Origin: Tepidanaerobacter acetatoxydans_A
GTDB lineage: Bacteria; Bacillota; Thermosediminibacteria; Thermosediminibacterales; Tepidanaerobacteraceae
DNA length: 17,476 nt
Reading direction: 5' to 3'
NCBI GenBank assembly: GCA_022840405.1
Contig: JALHJR010000038.1
Span: forward strand, 1 to 17,476
Shown here: positions 1-6,500 of the stretch, one piece after another
Position numbering within the stretch: position 1 is the first letter of the stretch
Layout of the letters: every line of letters begins with the position of its first letter
Program-made: the position numbers and the translations under genes
Notes under the pieces: generated by a model
What the model was told of the DNA's origin: nothing
Seen by the model: only the letters and a program-made list of their open reading frames with translations
Databases searched by the model: none

Positions 1-61
1 GGTTTGAAGGTTTTTGTATTTTAGTTTTTGCCGATTGTTTTTAGAATTCTTTAGGTTTTAA

Positions 62-844
62 TTTACTAATATTACCAGGTTTCTGGGTACTAATCATATT
101 ATAATATGCAATACAGATTACAGTCTTGAAAAAGAAGCTACATATATAAGTCTTTTAAAACAAAAAAGTGTTGATGGATTTATCATTTCTACAGCATATT
201 ATAATGACAAGAATATTATTGAAATGCTAAAAGATAACGTGCCATTAGTGCTTTTAGGAAGGGATATTGACTGTTCCGAAGAATATCCTATGGATGCAGT
301 AGTATCTGATAATATTAGGGGCGGGTATATTGCGACAAAACATTTGATAGATTTAGGCCATGAAAAAATTGCATGCCTTTTGGGACCGGCAAAGATAAAA
401 GTTAACTTAGAAAGGGAAAAGGGTTACCTAAAAGCTATGAAGGAAGCAAATCTTAAAGTTTATGAAGAAATAGTAAAACATGGAGATTTTAAACTCGAAT
501 TTGGATATAAAGAAACACTTAAAATATTTAAGGGCCCGATTAGACCTACTGCCTTTGTTGCAGGTAATGACCTTACAGCTCTTGGCGTAATGAGAGCACT
601 AAAGGCAATTGGCCTTTCTGTGCCACAAGATGTATCGGTTGTTGGGTACGATAACATAATATTGGCAGAAATGTCAGACCCGCCGCTAACTACTGTTAAT
701 CAACAGATGCAAAAAATGGGTTATTTAGCAACAGAGCTGCTTATAAAAAGAATAAAAGGTGAGAGAAATGCAGGCAAAAAAGTTGTTTTAGATATTAATC
801 TTGTAGTTCGAAAATCAACAAGCGAAGCACCTTCGATAAGTTAG
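62..844 (+). CDS. LacI/PurR-family transcriptional regulator, N-terminus missing or disrupted
   Basis: This is the effector-binding two thirds of a LacI-family repressor. The frame is open from 62; the first ATG inside it is at 224, but recognisable family sequence starts earlier (IIICNTDYSLEKE at about 98-136, then KSVDGFIIST). Further family hallmarks are VSDNIRGGYIATKHLIDLGH, the AGNDLTALGVMRALKAIG segment, VSVVGYDN and the PPLTTVNQ strand near the C-terminus. The helix-turn-helix and hinge, about 60 residues, are not present. An in-frame TAA at 59-61 blocks the frame, and all three forward frames of bases 1-61 contain stops, although fragments there still resemble the usual VPDxxNPFF stretch in shifted frames. 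Either the gene is a pseudogene or the sequence is poor at a contig edge. By position it is the likely regulator of the downstream inositol-type operon. The family call is secure; intactness is not. Confidence 0.82.
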   Translation, partial: FTNITRFLGTNHIIICNTDYSLEKEATYISLLKQKSVDGFIISTAYYNDKNIIEMLKDNVPLVLLGRDIDCSEEYPMDAVVSDNIRGGYIATKHLIDLGHEKIACLLGPAKIKVNLEREKGYLKAMKEANLKVYEEIVKHGDFKLEFGYKETLKIFKGPIRPTAFVAGNDLTALGVMRALKAIGLSVPQDVSVVGYDNIILAEMSDPPLTTVNQQMQKMGYLATELLIKRIKGERNAGKKVVLDINLVVRKSTSEAPSIS

Positions 845-887
845 AATACTAAATTTATGATATTAAAATATGACGATGAGATTTTTT

Positions 888-940
888 AAAGGCTACCTGT
901 TTTATGTTTTATAAACATAGTACATGGTAGCCTTTTTAAT
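888..940 (+). terminator. Rho-independent terminator after the LacI gene
   Basis: A ten-base stem (888-897 AAAGGCTACC with 927-936 GGTAGCCTTT) encloses a second perfect seven-base stem (904-910 TATGTTT with 914-920 AAACATA). The outer stem runs straight into TTTTTAA. It lies 43 bases after the regulator stop codon and separates the regulator transcript from the transporter operon. Its core sequence is shared with the terminator at 9681-9726. Confidence 0.85.
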
Positions 941-1066
941 TAAATAATTAAATGAATTAACAAAAAATAAAATATAGCAACGTAAATCATAAAACATTAA
1001 TTAAATTATTTTTTTCAAAAAGAAGGATAAATCAATTTTATGTAGAATATATATATTAAATTAAAA

Positions 1067-1080
1067 TGTAAGGGCTTACA
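1067..1080. promoter_or_regulatory. Operator-like palindrome O1 (TGTAAGGGCTTACA)
   Basis: TGTAA and TTACA arms flank a GC-rich four-base core. It is nearly identical to the second site at 1181-1194, with 12 of 14 bases the same. LacI-family operators are typically palindromes of this size, so the adjacent regulator is the natural candidate ligand; that link is inferred. Confidence 0.5.
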
Positions 1081-1180
1081 AATAATTTTACTATTGCATA
1101 AAGTCTTAACTATTCCAAGACAAGGCTATAAAAACAAAAATTTATCAGAACATCATAGATGTTATATTTTTCTACAAAGC

Positions 1181-1194
1181 TGTAACCGCTTACA
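1181..1194. promoter_or_regulatory. Operator-like palindrome O2 (TGTAACCGCTTACA)
   Basis: The same TGTAA-N4-TTACA architecture as O1, here with the central CG step typical of LacI-family operators. The centre-to-centre distance to O1 is 114 bases, about eleven helical turns, which would suit repression by looping. No strong promoter can be placed directly against it. Confidence 0.5.
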
Positions 1195-1388
1195 ATAATC
1201 TTTATAAATTTTTTTTGCAAGTATCAAGCAATGAAATATTTTAAGTTCGATAGTAACATGTCAAGTCTTAAGATTACAAACTAAACGAGCTCAAGGCTAC
1301 TATTTCACAAAAAGGCTTGTTATCAAAAAAACATCAGTATTTGAAAAGTAAGTCAACTTTTACAGTATCATAATTAATCAAAAATCCA

Positions 1389-1440
1389 TTTTAAACGCTT
1401 TTTATAGAGCTTCAATGCATTAGAAGTTCAGCACTATATT
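1389..1440 (+). promoter_or_regulatory. Candidate promoter with cre-like box for the transporter/iol operon
   Basis: A TTTTAAACGCTTTTT box at 1389-1403 matches the catabolite-responsive element pattern except at the outer G and C positions. Just downstream, TTCAAT (1411-1416) and TATATT (1435-1440) are 18 bases apart and could serve as weak -35 and -10 elements. All of these are imperfect, so this is a best guess for the operon promoter; a start further upstream near TTGCAA (1215-1220) is an alternative. Confidence 0.3.
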
Positions 1441-1470
1441 ATACGGTGTGGCTAAAAAAATATAGCTTCT
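1422..1470 (+). other. Leader hairpin upstream of the binding-protein gene
   Basis: AGAAG (1422-1426) and CTATATT (1434-1440) on the 5' side pair with AATATAG (1459-1465) and CTTCT (1466-1470), giving 12 paired bases with a seven-base one-sided bulge. It overlaps the proposed -10 element, so it can act as an RNA leader structure only if transcription starts upstream; otherwise it is a DNA dyad. Confidence 0.35.
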
Positions 1471-1552
1471 GTAATGGATAATCATATGAGGAGGGATTGT
1501 AGAGGATTATAGTGCCAAGGATGTAAACTTTACTAAAAAATTAATAGGGGGA

Positions 1553-2560
1553 ATGAAATTGAAAACAAAGTGGTTTAAAATGTTAAGCCTGATAGTCGGG
1601 ATTGCGTTAATTTTCTTACTTATTTCCGGATGCGGTCAGCAGCAAGAATCACAGTCTGACGACAGTGAGCAGATACCACAACAAGGAGCAGAAGAACCCA
1701 TAAAAATAGGAGTTGTTGTAAAAGCATTAAACAGTGATTTTTGGAAAACAGTAGAAGCTGGAGCAAAAGCTGCGGGGAAGGATTTAGGTGTGGAAGTAGA
1801 AGTTTTGGGACCATCGGCAGAAACTGCTGTATCAGAGCAAATAGATATGATTGAAGACCAGATTACAAAGCAAGTATCTGCTTTAGTTGTGGCTCCTTCA
1901 CAACCGGCATCGGCAATTCCTGTATTTGACCAAGCTAAAGCTGCAGAAATACCTGTTGTGCTAATAGATACAGATGCTCAATGGGATGACAAAGTTAGCT
2001 TTGTGGGAACAGGAAACTATAATGGAGGTAAGCAAGCAGGAGAATTTATAGCAGAAAAATTAGGTAAGGGTGGAAAGGTTGTAATACTTAGAGGAGCTGT
2101 AGGGGATCCAACTCATGATGAAAGATCAAATGGTGCCATTGAAGTTTTAAAGGAGAAGGGATTGGAAGTACTCGATATTCAACCGGCAAATAGTGAAAGA
2201 GGCTTGGGAATGACTGTAATGGAAAATATACTTCAAGTCCACCCGGATGTCCAAGGAGTGTTTGCCACCAATGATGAGATGGCCTTGGGTGCACTCAGAG
2301 CGATTCAAGCTGCGGGTAAAGAAATAATAACCGTTGGTTTTGATGGCTCGCCCGATGCATTAAAATCTATTGAAGAAGGAGAATTAACTGCTTCTGTTGC
2401 CCAAAATTCTTTCAACATTGGTTACCAAGGTGTTGTTACAGCAGTAAAAGCTGTGAAAGGCGAAGCAGTTGATAAGAGGGTAGACACAGGGACCAAAATT
2501 ATTACAAAAGACAACGTAAAAGAAGAACAACAAAAACTAAAAGAGATTTTAGGTCAATAG
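1553..2560 (+). CDS. Sugar ABC transporter substrate-binding lipoprotein (RbsB-like, probably inositol)
   Basis: This is the extracytoplasmic binding protein of an RbsABC-type importer. A positively charged start and hydrophobic helix (residues 11-25) lead to a lipobox ending at Cys27 (LISGC), so it should be a membrane-anchored lipoprotein. A Gln/Ser/Glu-rich linker to residue 49 precedes a periplasmic-binding-protein type 1 fold, beginning IKIGVVVKALNSDFW and including FVGTGNYNGGKQAGEFI, FATNDEMALGALRAI and TVGFDGSPDALKSI. Length (335 residues with the ATG) is normal. The ATG at 1553 lies only one base behind AGGGGG, whereas the in-frame TTG at 1559 has a seven-base gap, so translation may begin at TTG. 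ATPase and permease genes follow. Inositol as ligand is inferred from the linked enzymes; known IbpA/IatAP inositol importers belong to this transporter class. Ribose or another sugar cannot be excluded from sequence alone. Confidence 0.9.
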   Translation: MKLKTKWFKMLSLIVGIALIFLLISGCGQQQESQSDDSEQIPQQGAEEPIKIGVVVKALNSDFWKTVEAGAKAAGKDLGVEVEVLGPSAETAVSEQIDMIEDQITKQVSALVVAPSQPASAIPVFDQAKAAEIPVVLIDTDAQWDDKVSFVGTGNYNGGKQAGEFIAEKLGKGGKVVILRGAVGDPTHDERSNGAIEVLKEKGLEVLDIQPANSERGLGMTVMENILQVHPDVQGVFATNDEMALGALRAIQAAGKEIITVGFDGSPDALKSIEEGELTASVAQNSFNIGYQGVVTAVKAVKGEAVDKRVDTGTKIITKDNVKEEQQKLKEILGQ

Positions 2561-2576
2561 GCTAATAATAGCATCG

Positions 2577-2607
2577 ATTCCGGGGAGCTTTTTAAACTCC
2601 CCGGAAT
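2577..2607 (+). repeat. Perfect 11-bp intercistronic hairpin after the binding-protein gene
   Basis: ATTCCGGGGAG (2577-2587) pairs perfectly with CTCCCCGGAAT (2597-2607) across a nine-base loop. AAAGGGG rather than a T-run follows, so it is unlikely to be a full terminator. It sits between the binding-protein and ATPase genes, where many transporter operons use a stem to stabilise the abundant binding-protein transcript or reduce readthrough. The role is inferred. Confidence 0.8.
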
Positions 2608-2623
2608 AAAGGGGCGATTAAAA

Positions 2624-4123
2624 GTGACAAAGAAACCTTATCTTAAAATGAAGGGCATCTCAAAGCAATTTCCAGGTGTGATAGCACTTGATTCGGTAAA
2701 TTTTGAAGTTGCCAGAGGCGAGGTTCATGGTCTTGTGGGCGAAAATGGTGCTGGAAAATCAACTCTGATAAAGATATTGACCGGAGCTTATGAAAAAGAT
2801 GAGGGCCAAATTCATATAGACAATAAAGAGATACATATATCGAATCCTAAACAGGCAATCGACATGGGAATTGCCGCTATATATCAAGAATTGAATTTAA
2901 GCCCGCATTTGTCAGCTGCCGAGAATATTTTTCTTGGGCAAGAAATAAAAAAGGGGAATATTATTAATCTTATTGATTGGAAAGCAACAAAAAAAGAAGC
3001 GGTGCGTCTTTTAAGTGAATTGGGTCAGGATCTGGATGTAAATATACCCGTAAAGCAATTAGGTATAGGTCAGCAGCAAATGGTAGAGATAGCCAAGGCA
3101 TTATCAAAAAATGCTAATATTATTATAATGGATGAACCAACTTCCAGCTTAAGTCTAAATGAAACTGAAGAATTATTGAAAGCAATTGATAGATTAAGAA
3201 AAAAAGGAATTTCTGTTATATTTATATCGCATAGGCTGGAAGAAGTTTTTGAAATATGTGACAGGATTACAGTCATGAGAGATGGAAAGAAAATAGTGAC
3301 AGTAGAAGCTAGAGAAACTAATAAAGATGAGATTATAAAATATATGGTAGGCAGAAACTTGGAGCAGCAATATCCTAAAAAACCAACTAGGCGGGGCATT
3401 GAGGCGTTAAGAGTAGAGAACCTTAAACGAGCGGGTATTTTTGATGATATAAGCTTTGTTGCATATAGTGGTGAAATTTTAGGTATTTCAGGGCTCGTAG
3501 GTGCAGGTAGAACAGAAATCGCTAGAAGTATTTTTGGTGCTGATATAAGAGATAAGGGAGATATTTATGTTTATGGGAAAAAGTGTAATATTTTATCTCC
3601 CAGAGATGCAATGAAGGAAGGAATAGCTCTTTTGCCTGAAGACAGGAAAGGCCAAGGCTTAATTTTACAACAAGATTTAGTCAACAATATTACACTGCCT
3701 AGTTTGCCTAGATTCAAGGAAAAACTTTTTGTCAATTTAAAAAAACTATTTCTCGCATCAAAAGGCGTATCAGAGCAATTAAATATAAAGACACCATCCC
3801 TATACAAAAAAGTGATTGAATTAAGCGGTGGTAATCAGCAAAAGGTAGTAATTGCAAAATGGCTTTGTTATAATGCAAGAATCTTTATTTTTGACGAACC
3901 AACAAGGGGTATTGATGTAGGTGCGAAAGTTGAAGTATATAACATAATGAATGAGCTAGTATCTAATGGTGCATGCATTATAATGATATCTTCTGAACTT
4001 CCTGAAATTTTAGGTATTAGTGATAGGATTATTGTATTGCATGAAGGAAGAATAACGGGTGAATTTTCTCGAGAAAATGCCAATCAAGAAATAATCATGA
4101 AAGCTGCAACTGGAGGTGTATAA
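2624..4123 (+). CDS. Sugar ABC transporter ATP-binding protein, two fused nucleotide-binding domains (RbsA-like)
   Basis: This cytoplasmic ATPase powers import by the RbsABC-type transporter. The 499 residues are the usual length. The first domain has Walker A GENGAGKST (39-47), Q-loop YQE (87-89), signature LGIGQQQ (146-152), Walker B IIIMDEPT (167-173) and switch His203. The second has the degenerate Walker A typical of this subfamily (GLVGAGRTE, 290-298; Arg replaces the Lys), an intact LSGGNQQ signature (400-406) and FDEPTRG (424-430). So, as in RbsA and MglA, only the first site looks fully standard. The start is GTG, about nine bases after AAGGGG. It lies 63 bases after the binding-protein gene, beyond a strong hairpin, and 5 bases before the permease gene. 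Substrate identity comes only from context. Confidence 0.93.
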   Translation: MTKKPYLKMKGISKQFPGVIALDSVNFEVARGEVHGLVGENGAGKSTLIKILTGAYEKDEGQIHIDNKEIHISNPKQAIDMGIAAIYQELNLSPHLSAAENIFLGQEIKKGNIINLIDWKATKKEAVRLLSELGQDLDVNIPVKQLGIGQQQMVEIAKALSKNANIIIMDEPTSSLSLNETEELLKAIDRLRKKGISVIFISHRLEEVFEICDRITVMRDGKKIVTVEARETNKDEIIKYMVGRNLEQQYPKKPTRRGIEALRVENLKRAGIFDDISFVAYSGEILGISGLVGAGRTEIARSIFGADIRDKGDIYVYGKKCNILSPRDAMKEGIALLPEDRKGQGLILQQDLVNNITLPSLPRFKEKLFVNLKKLFLASKGVSEQLNIKTPSLYKKVIELSGGNQQKVVIAKWLCYNARIFIFDEPTRGIDVGAKVEVYNIMNELVSNGACIIMISSELPEILGISDRIIVLHEGRITGEFSRENANQEIIMKAATGGV

Positions 4124-4128
4124 GAATT

Positions 4129-5133
4129 ATGAAAGCTGAGTCTAAAGCGAAAGAAAATGTAGTTGTAGAAGACCAGCAACAAAGCAAAAAAGTTACAAGT
4201 TTTTTTTCGCAAATAGGACCAATGGCAGGGCTAATCGTTCTATTCGTATTTTTATCAATTGTCACCCCCCACTTCTTTGAGGTAAAAAACCTCATGAACA
4301 TTGCAAGACAATCAGCTATTAATAGCCTTGTGGCAGTGGGAATGCTTATGGCTATACTAACCGCAGGAATTGACCTTTCGGTAGGGTCAATCTTAGCATT
4401 ATCTACTGTAGTAATGGCTATCTTAGTTGTGAAGCTAAATATGAGTCCGATTATTGGTATTTTAGCCTGTTTAGCTACGGGATCTTTATTGGGCATTATG
4501 AATGGCTTGTTACTTACAAAACTGCACCTTCCTCACCCGTTTATATCAACACTTGGAATGCAAAACATATGTAGGGGTCTAGCATTAATAGCAACCAAAG
4601 CATCTCCTATTTCCGGATTTCCTCCAATTATTCAGTATTTGGGTTCTGCTTTTTTAGGACCAGTGCCTGTCAGTTTTATCTTAGTTATTGCTGTTTATGT
4701 GGTTTTTCATATATTTTTAACCCGTACTGTCACCGGTAGACATATATATGCAGTTGGAGGTAATAAGGAAGCTGCAAGATTATCAGGCATCAACGTAGAC
4801 GCAATACTGATAACTGTATATACACTTAGTGGTCTTATGGCAGCTATGGGAGGTTTGATATTAACTGGAAGAGTCAATGCCGCATATCCGCTAGCGGGTT
4901 TAGGATATGAAACAGATGCTATTGCCGCAGTAATTATTGGAGGAGCAAGTTTTATGGGTGGCGTGGGAACAGTGTGGGGAACATTAATTGGTGCTATGAT
5001 AATGGCGGTCTTGAGAAATGGCCTCAATCTTTTAGGCGTTTCTGCAGAATGGCAAACTGTTGCTATCGGAGCTGTTATTATTGGTGCAGTTTATGTTGAC
5101 GTTATAAGAAGAAGAGCACAAGCTAAGAGTTAG
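4129..5133 (+). CDS. Sugar ABC transporter permease (RbsC-like)
   Basis: This integral membrane permease would form a homodimeric channel with the preceding ATPase and receive substrate from the lipoprotein. After a polar N-terminal tail of about 30 residues come repeated hydrophobic segments, consistent with the family's 8-10 membrane helices. The family hallmark AGIDLSVGSILALS is at about 79-92, and the C-terminal half has GGASFMGGVGTVWGTLIGA, which includes the usual Gly-rich loop facing the ATPase. Length (334) is normal. GGAGGTG, inside the end of the ATPase gene, provides the ribosome-binding site, so translation is probably coupled. The 74-base gap downstream contains an AT-only stem (5152-5160 with 5183-5191) before the dehydrogenase gene. 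Confidence 0.93.
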   Translation: MKAESKAKENVVVEDQQQSKKVTSFFSQIGPMAGLIVLFVFLSIVTPHFFEVKNLMNIARQSAINSLVAVGMLMAILTAGIDLSVGSILALSTVVMAILVVKLNMSPIIGILACLATGSLLGIMNGLLLTKLHLPHPFISTLGMQNICRGLALIATKASPISGFPPIIQYLGSAFLGPVPVSFILVIAVYVVFHIFLTRTVTGRHIYAVGGNKEAARLSGINVDAILITVYTLSGLMAAMGGLILTGRVNAAYPLAGLGYETDAIAAVIIGGASFMGGVGTVWGTLIGAMIMAVLRNGLNLLGVSAEWQTVAIGAVIIGAVYVDVIRRRAQAKS

Positions 5134-5207
5134 ACAGCAAAAATAGTATTTTATAATTTTCTGTAAAACATTAAACCAACAAAAAATTATAGAAGGGAGT
5201 CTTTATA

Positions 5208-6401
5208 ATGTCAAAAATGAAAGCGGTTACACTATTTGCAGATTGGGACCCGCGTCCCGAATTTAAATTAGGGCCTAAGGATATTGAATGGAAACAGACC
5301 TATTTAGGGAGTAAAGTATGGAGAAACCCGCGTATAGAAATTGTAGAGCACGACATACCGAAGCCGCAAAAAGGAGAAGTGCTAATAGAGGTTAAAGCAT
5401 GTGGAATCTGCGGAAGCGATGTCCATATGGCTCAGCCGGATGAAGATGGCTACATATTCTATCCCGGCCTTACAGGATTTCCTGCCATTTTAGGCCATGA
5501 ACTTTCCGGAGTAGTAGTAGAAGTAGGTCCTGACGCAATTGACAAAAGGACAAATAAACCCTACAAAGGTGGCGAACTCGTAACAGCCGAAGAGATGATG
5601 TGGTGCGGTCAGTGCCAACCCTGTGCCGACGGGTGGCCCAACCACTGCGAAAGATTAGATGAGATAGGATTTAATGTAAACGGAGCATTTGCAAAGTATA
5701 TTGTCTTACCGGCTAAACTCCTGTGGAGCTTAGAACCTTTGAAAGCACGATACAAAGAAGAAGACATCTTCCTTGCCGGAAGCCTCGTGGAACCTACATC
5801 TGTAGCATATAATGCTGTAATTGAGCGCGGAGGGGGAATAAGACCTGGCGACAACGTAGTAATATGTGGCGGTGGGCCCATAGGTCTTGCAGCATGCGCC
5901 ATACTAAAAAGGCATGGAGCAGCCAAAGTGATTCTATCAGAACCCTCTGCTGGTCGAGCAGAACTTGGCAAAAAGTTAGGGGCTGATTACGTAATTGACC
6001 CGACAAAAGTAGACTTTACTGAGGAAGTATTAAGACTTACAGATGGCTATGGAGCAAGTCTATATCTTGAAGCTACAGGATTACCTACTGCAGTGTATCC
6101 AGGAATAGAAAAAGCAATATGGGAAGGCAGGACATTAAATTCGACCATAGTAGTAGTTGCAAGAGCTGATGCCAAGATGCCTGTTACCGGTGAAGTATTA
6201 CAAGTAAGAAGAGCAAGAATCATCGGGGCACAGGGTCATTCAGGTCACGGTACCTTTCCCAGAGTCATAGAATGTATGGCAAGTGGAATGGATATGACAC
6301 CTATGATAACCAAGAAAATAAGCTTGGAAGAAGTGCCGGAAAACGTCATTATGTTAAGAACAGATAGAAAAGAGTGCAAAATAACCTGTGTAATGGACTA
6401 A
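5208..6401 (+). CDS. iolM: Zinc-dependent dehydrogenase, probable scyllo-inosose 3-dehydrogenase (IolM)
   Basis: This medium-chain zinc alcohol dehydrogenase has catalytic-zinc motifs CGICGSD (Cys65) and GHE (His97-Glu98). The structural-zinc cysteines are 133, 136, 139 and 147 (CGQCQPCADGWPNHC), and the Rossmann motif is GGGPIG (221-226). The 397-residue length and the extended N-terminus (DWDPRPEFKLGPKDIEWKQ) resemble the Thermotoga maritima IolM type more than ordinary threonine or sorbitol dehydrogenases. In that pathway IolM oxidises scyllo-inosose to a 3,5-diketo-inositol using NAD. Its neighbours, a creatininase-fold hydrolase and an inositol dehydrogenase, are the same partners found in Thermotoga. 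The start follows GAAGGGAG at good spacing. The MDR family is certain; substrate assignment is inferred from context and remembered similarity. Codon choice looks richer in C than in the transporter genes. Confidence 0.8.
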   Translation: MSKMKAVTLFADWDPRPEFKLGPKDIEWKQTYLGSKVWRNPRIEIVEHDIPKPQKGEVLIEVKACGICGSDVHMAQPDEDGYIFYPGLTGFPAILGHELSGVVVEVGPDAIDKRTNKPYKGGELVTAEEMMWCGQCQPCADGWPNHCERLDEIGFNVNGAFAKYIVLPAKLLWSLEPLKARYKEEDIFLAGSLVEPTSVAYNAVIERGGGIRPGDNVVICGGGPIGLAACAILKRHGAAKVILSEPSAGRAELGKKLGADYVIDPTKVDFTEEVLRLTDGYGASLYLEATGLPTAVYPGIEKAIWEGRTLNSTIVVVARADAKMPVTGEVLQVRRARIIGAQGHSGHGTFPRVIECMASGMDMTPMITKKISLEEVPENVIMLRTDRKECKITCVMD

Positions 6402-6429
6402 CAAATATTTTAGCAAATAAACAAAAGCT

Positions 6430-6466
6430 GCCATGGGGAGAATATAAGACCAACTCACCCCATAGC
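6430..6466 (+). repeat. Intercistronic hairpin between iolM and iolN
   Basis: ATGGGG (6433-6438) pairs with CCCCAT (6458-6463). Two further G-C pairs lie outside a C/A mismatch (GC at 6430-6431, GC at 6465-6466). The loop is 19 bases. No T-run follows, so a terminator is unlikely. Confidence 0.5.
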
Positions 6467-6500
6467 AAAAACATCAAATCAAGAAAGAAGGAGATATACT

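Larger units (their letters stand above)
941..1552 (+). promoter_or_regulatory. About 610-base gene-free control region before the transporter operon
   Basis: No convincing coding frame is present on either strand. The stretch is very AT-rich and contains several inverted repeats: the paired palindromes at 1067-1080 and 1181-1194, a perfect AACATC/GATGTT repeat at 1149-1163, an AAAAGT/ACTTTT repeat near 1346-1363, a cre-like box at 1389-1403 and a leader stem at 1422-1470. A strong Shine-Dalgarno-like GAGGAGGG at 1488-1495 is not followed by a usable start codon. The density of dyads suggests multi-input control of the downstream operon; individual roles are inferred. Confidence 0.6.

Noticed and set aside
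1474..1512. Twelve-codon frame in the leader before the binding-protein gene
   Set aside because: The strong GAGGAGGG lies inside rather than before it, no Shine-Dalgarno sequence precedes its ATG, and its sequence shows no regulatory codon bias.
3070..5027. Minus-strand open frames of 70-130 codons opposite the ATPase and permease genes
   Set aside because: They lie antisense to strongly conserved coding sequence, lack ribosome-binding sites and resemble no known protein; they are shadows of the real genes.
1553..5133. Ribose as the transporter substrate, by analogy with rbsABC
   Set aside because: No ribokinase or RbsD homologue is linked, while four inositol-pathway enzymes are; Rbs-type importers also carry inositol. 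Ribose is not excluded experimentally.
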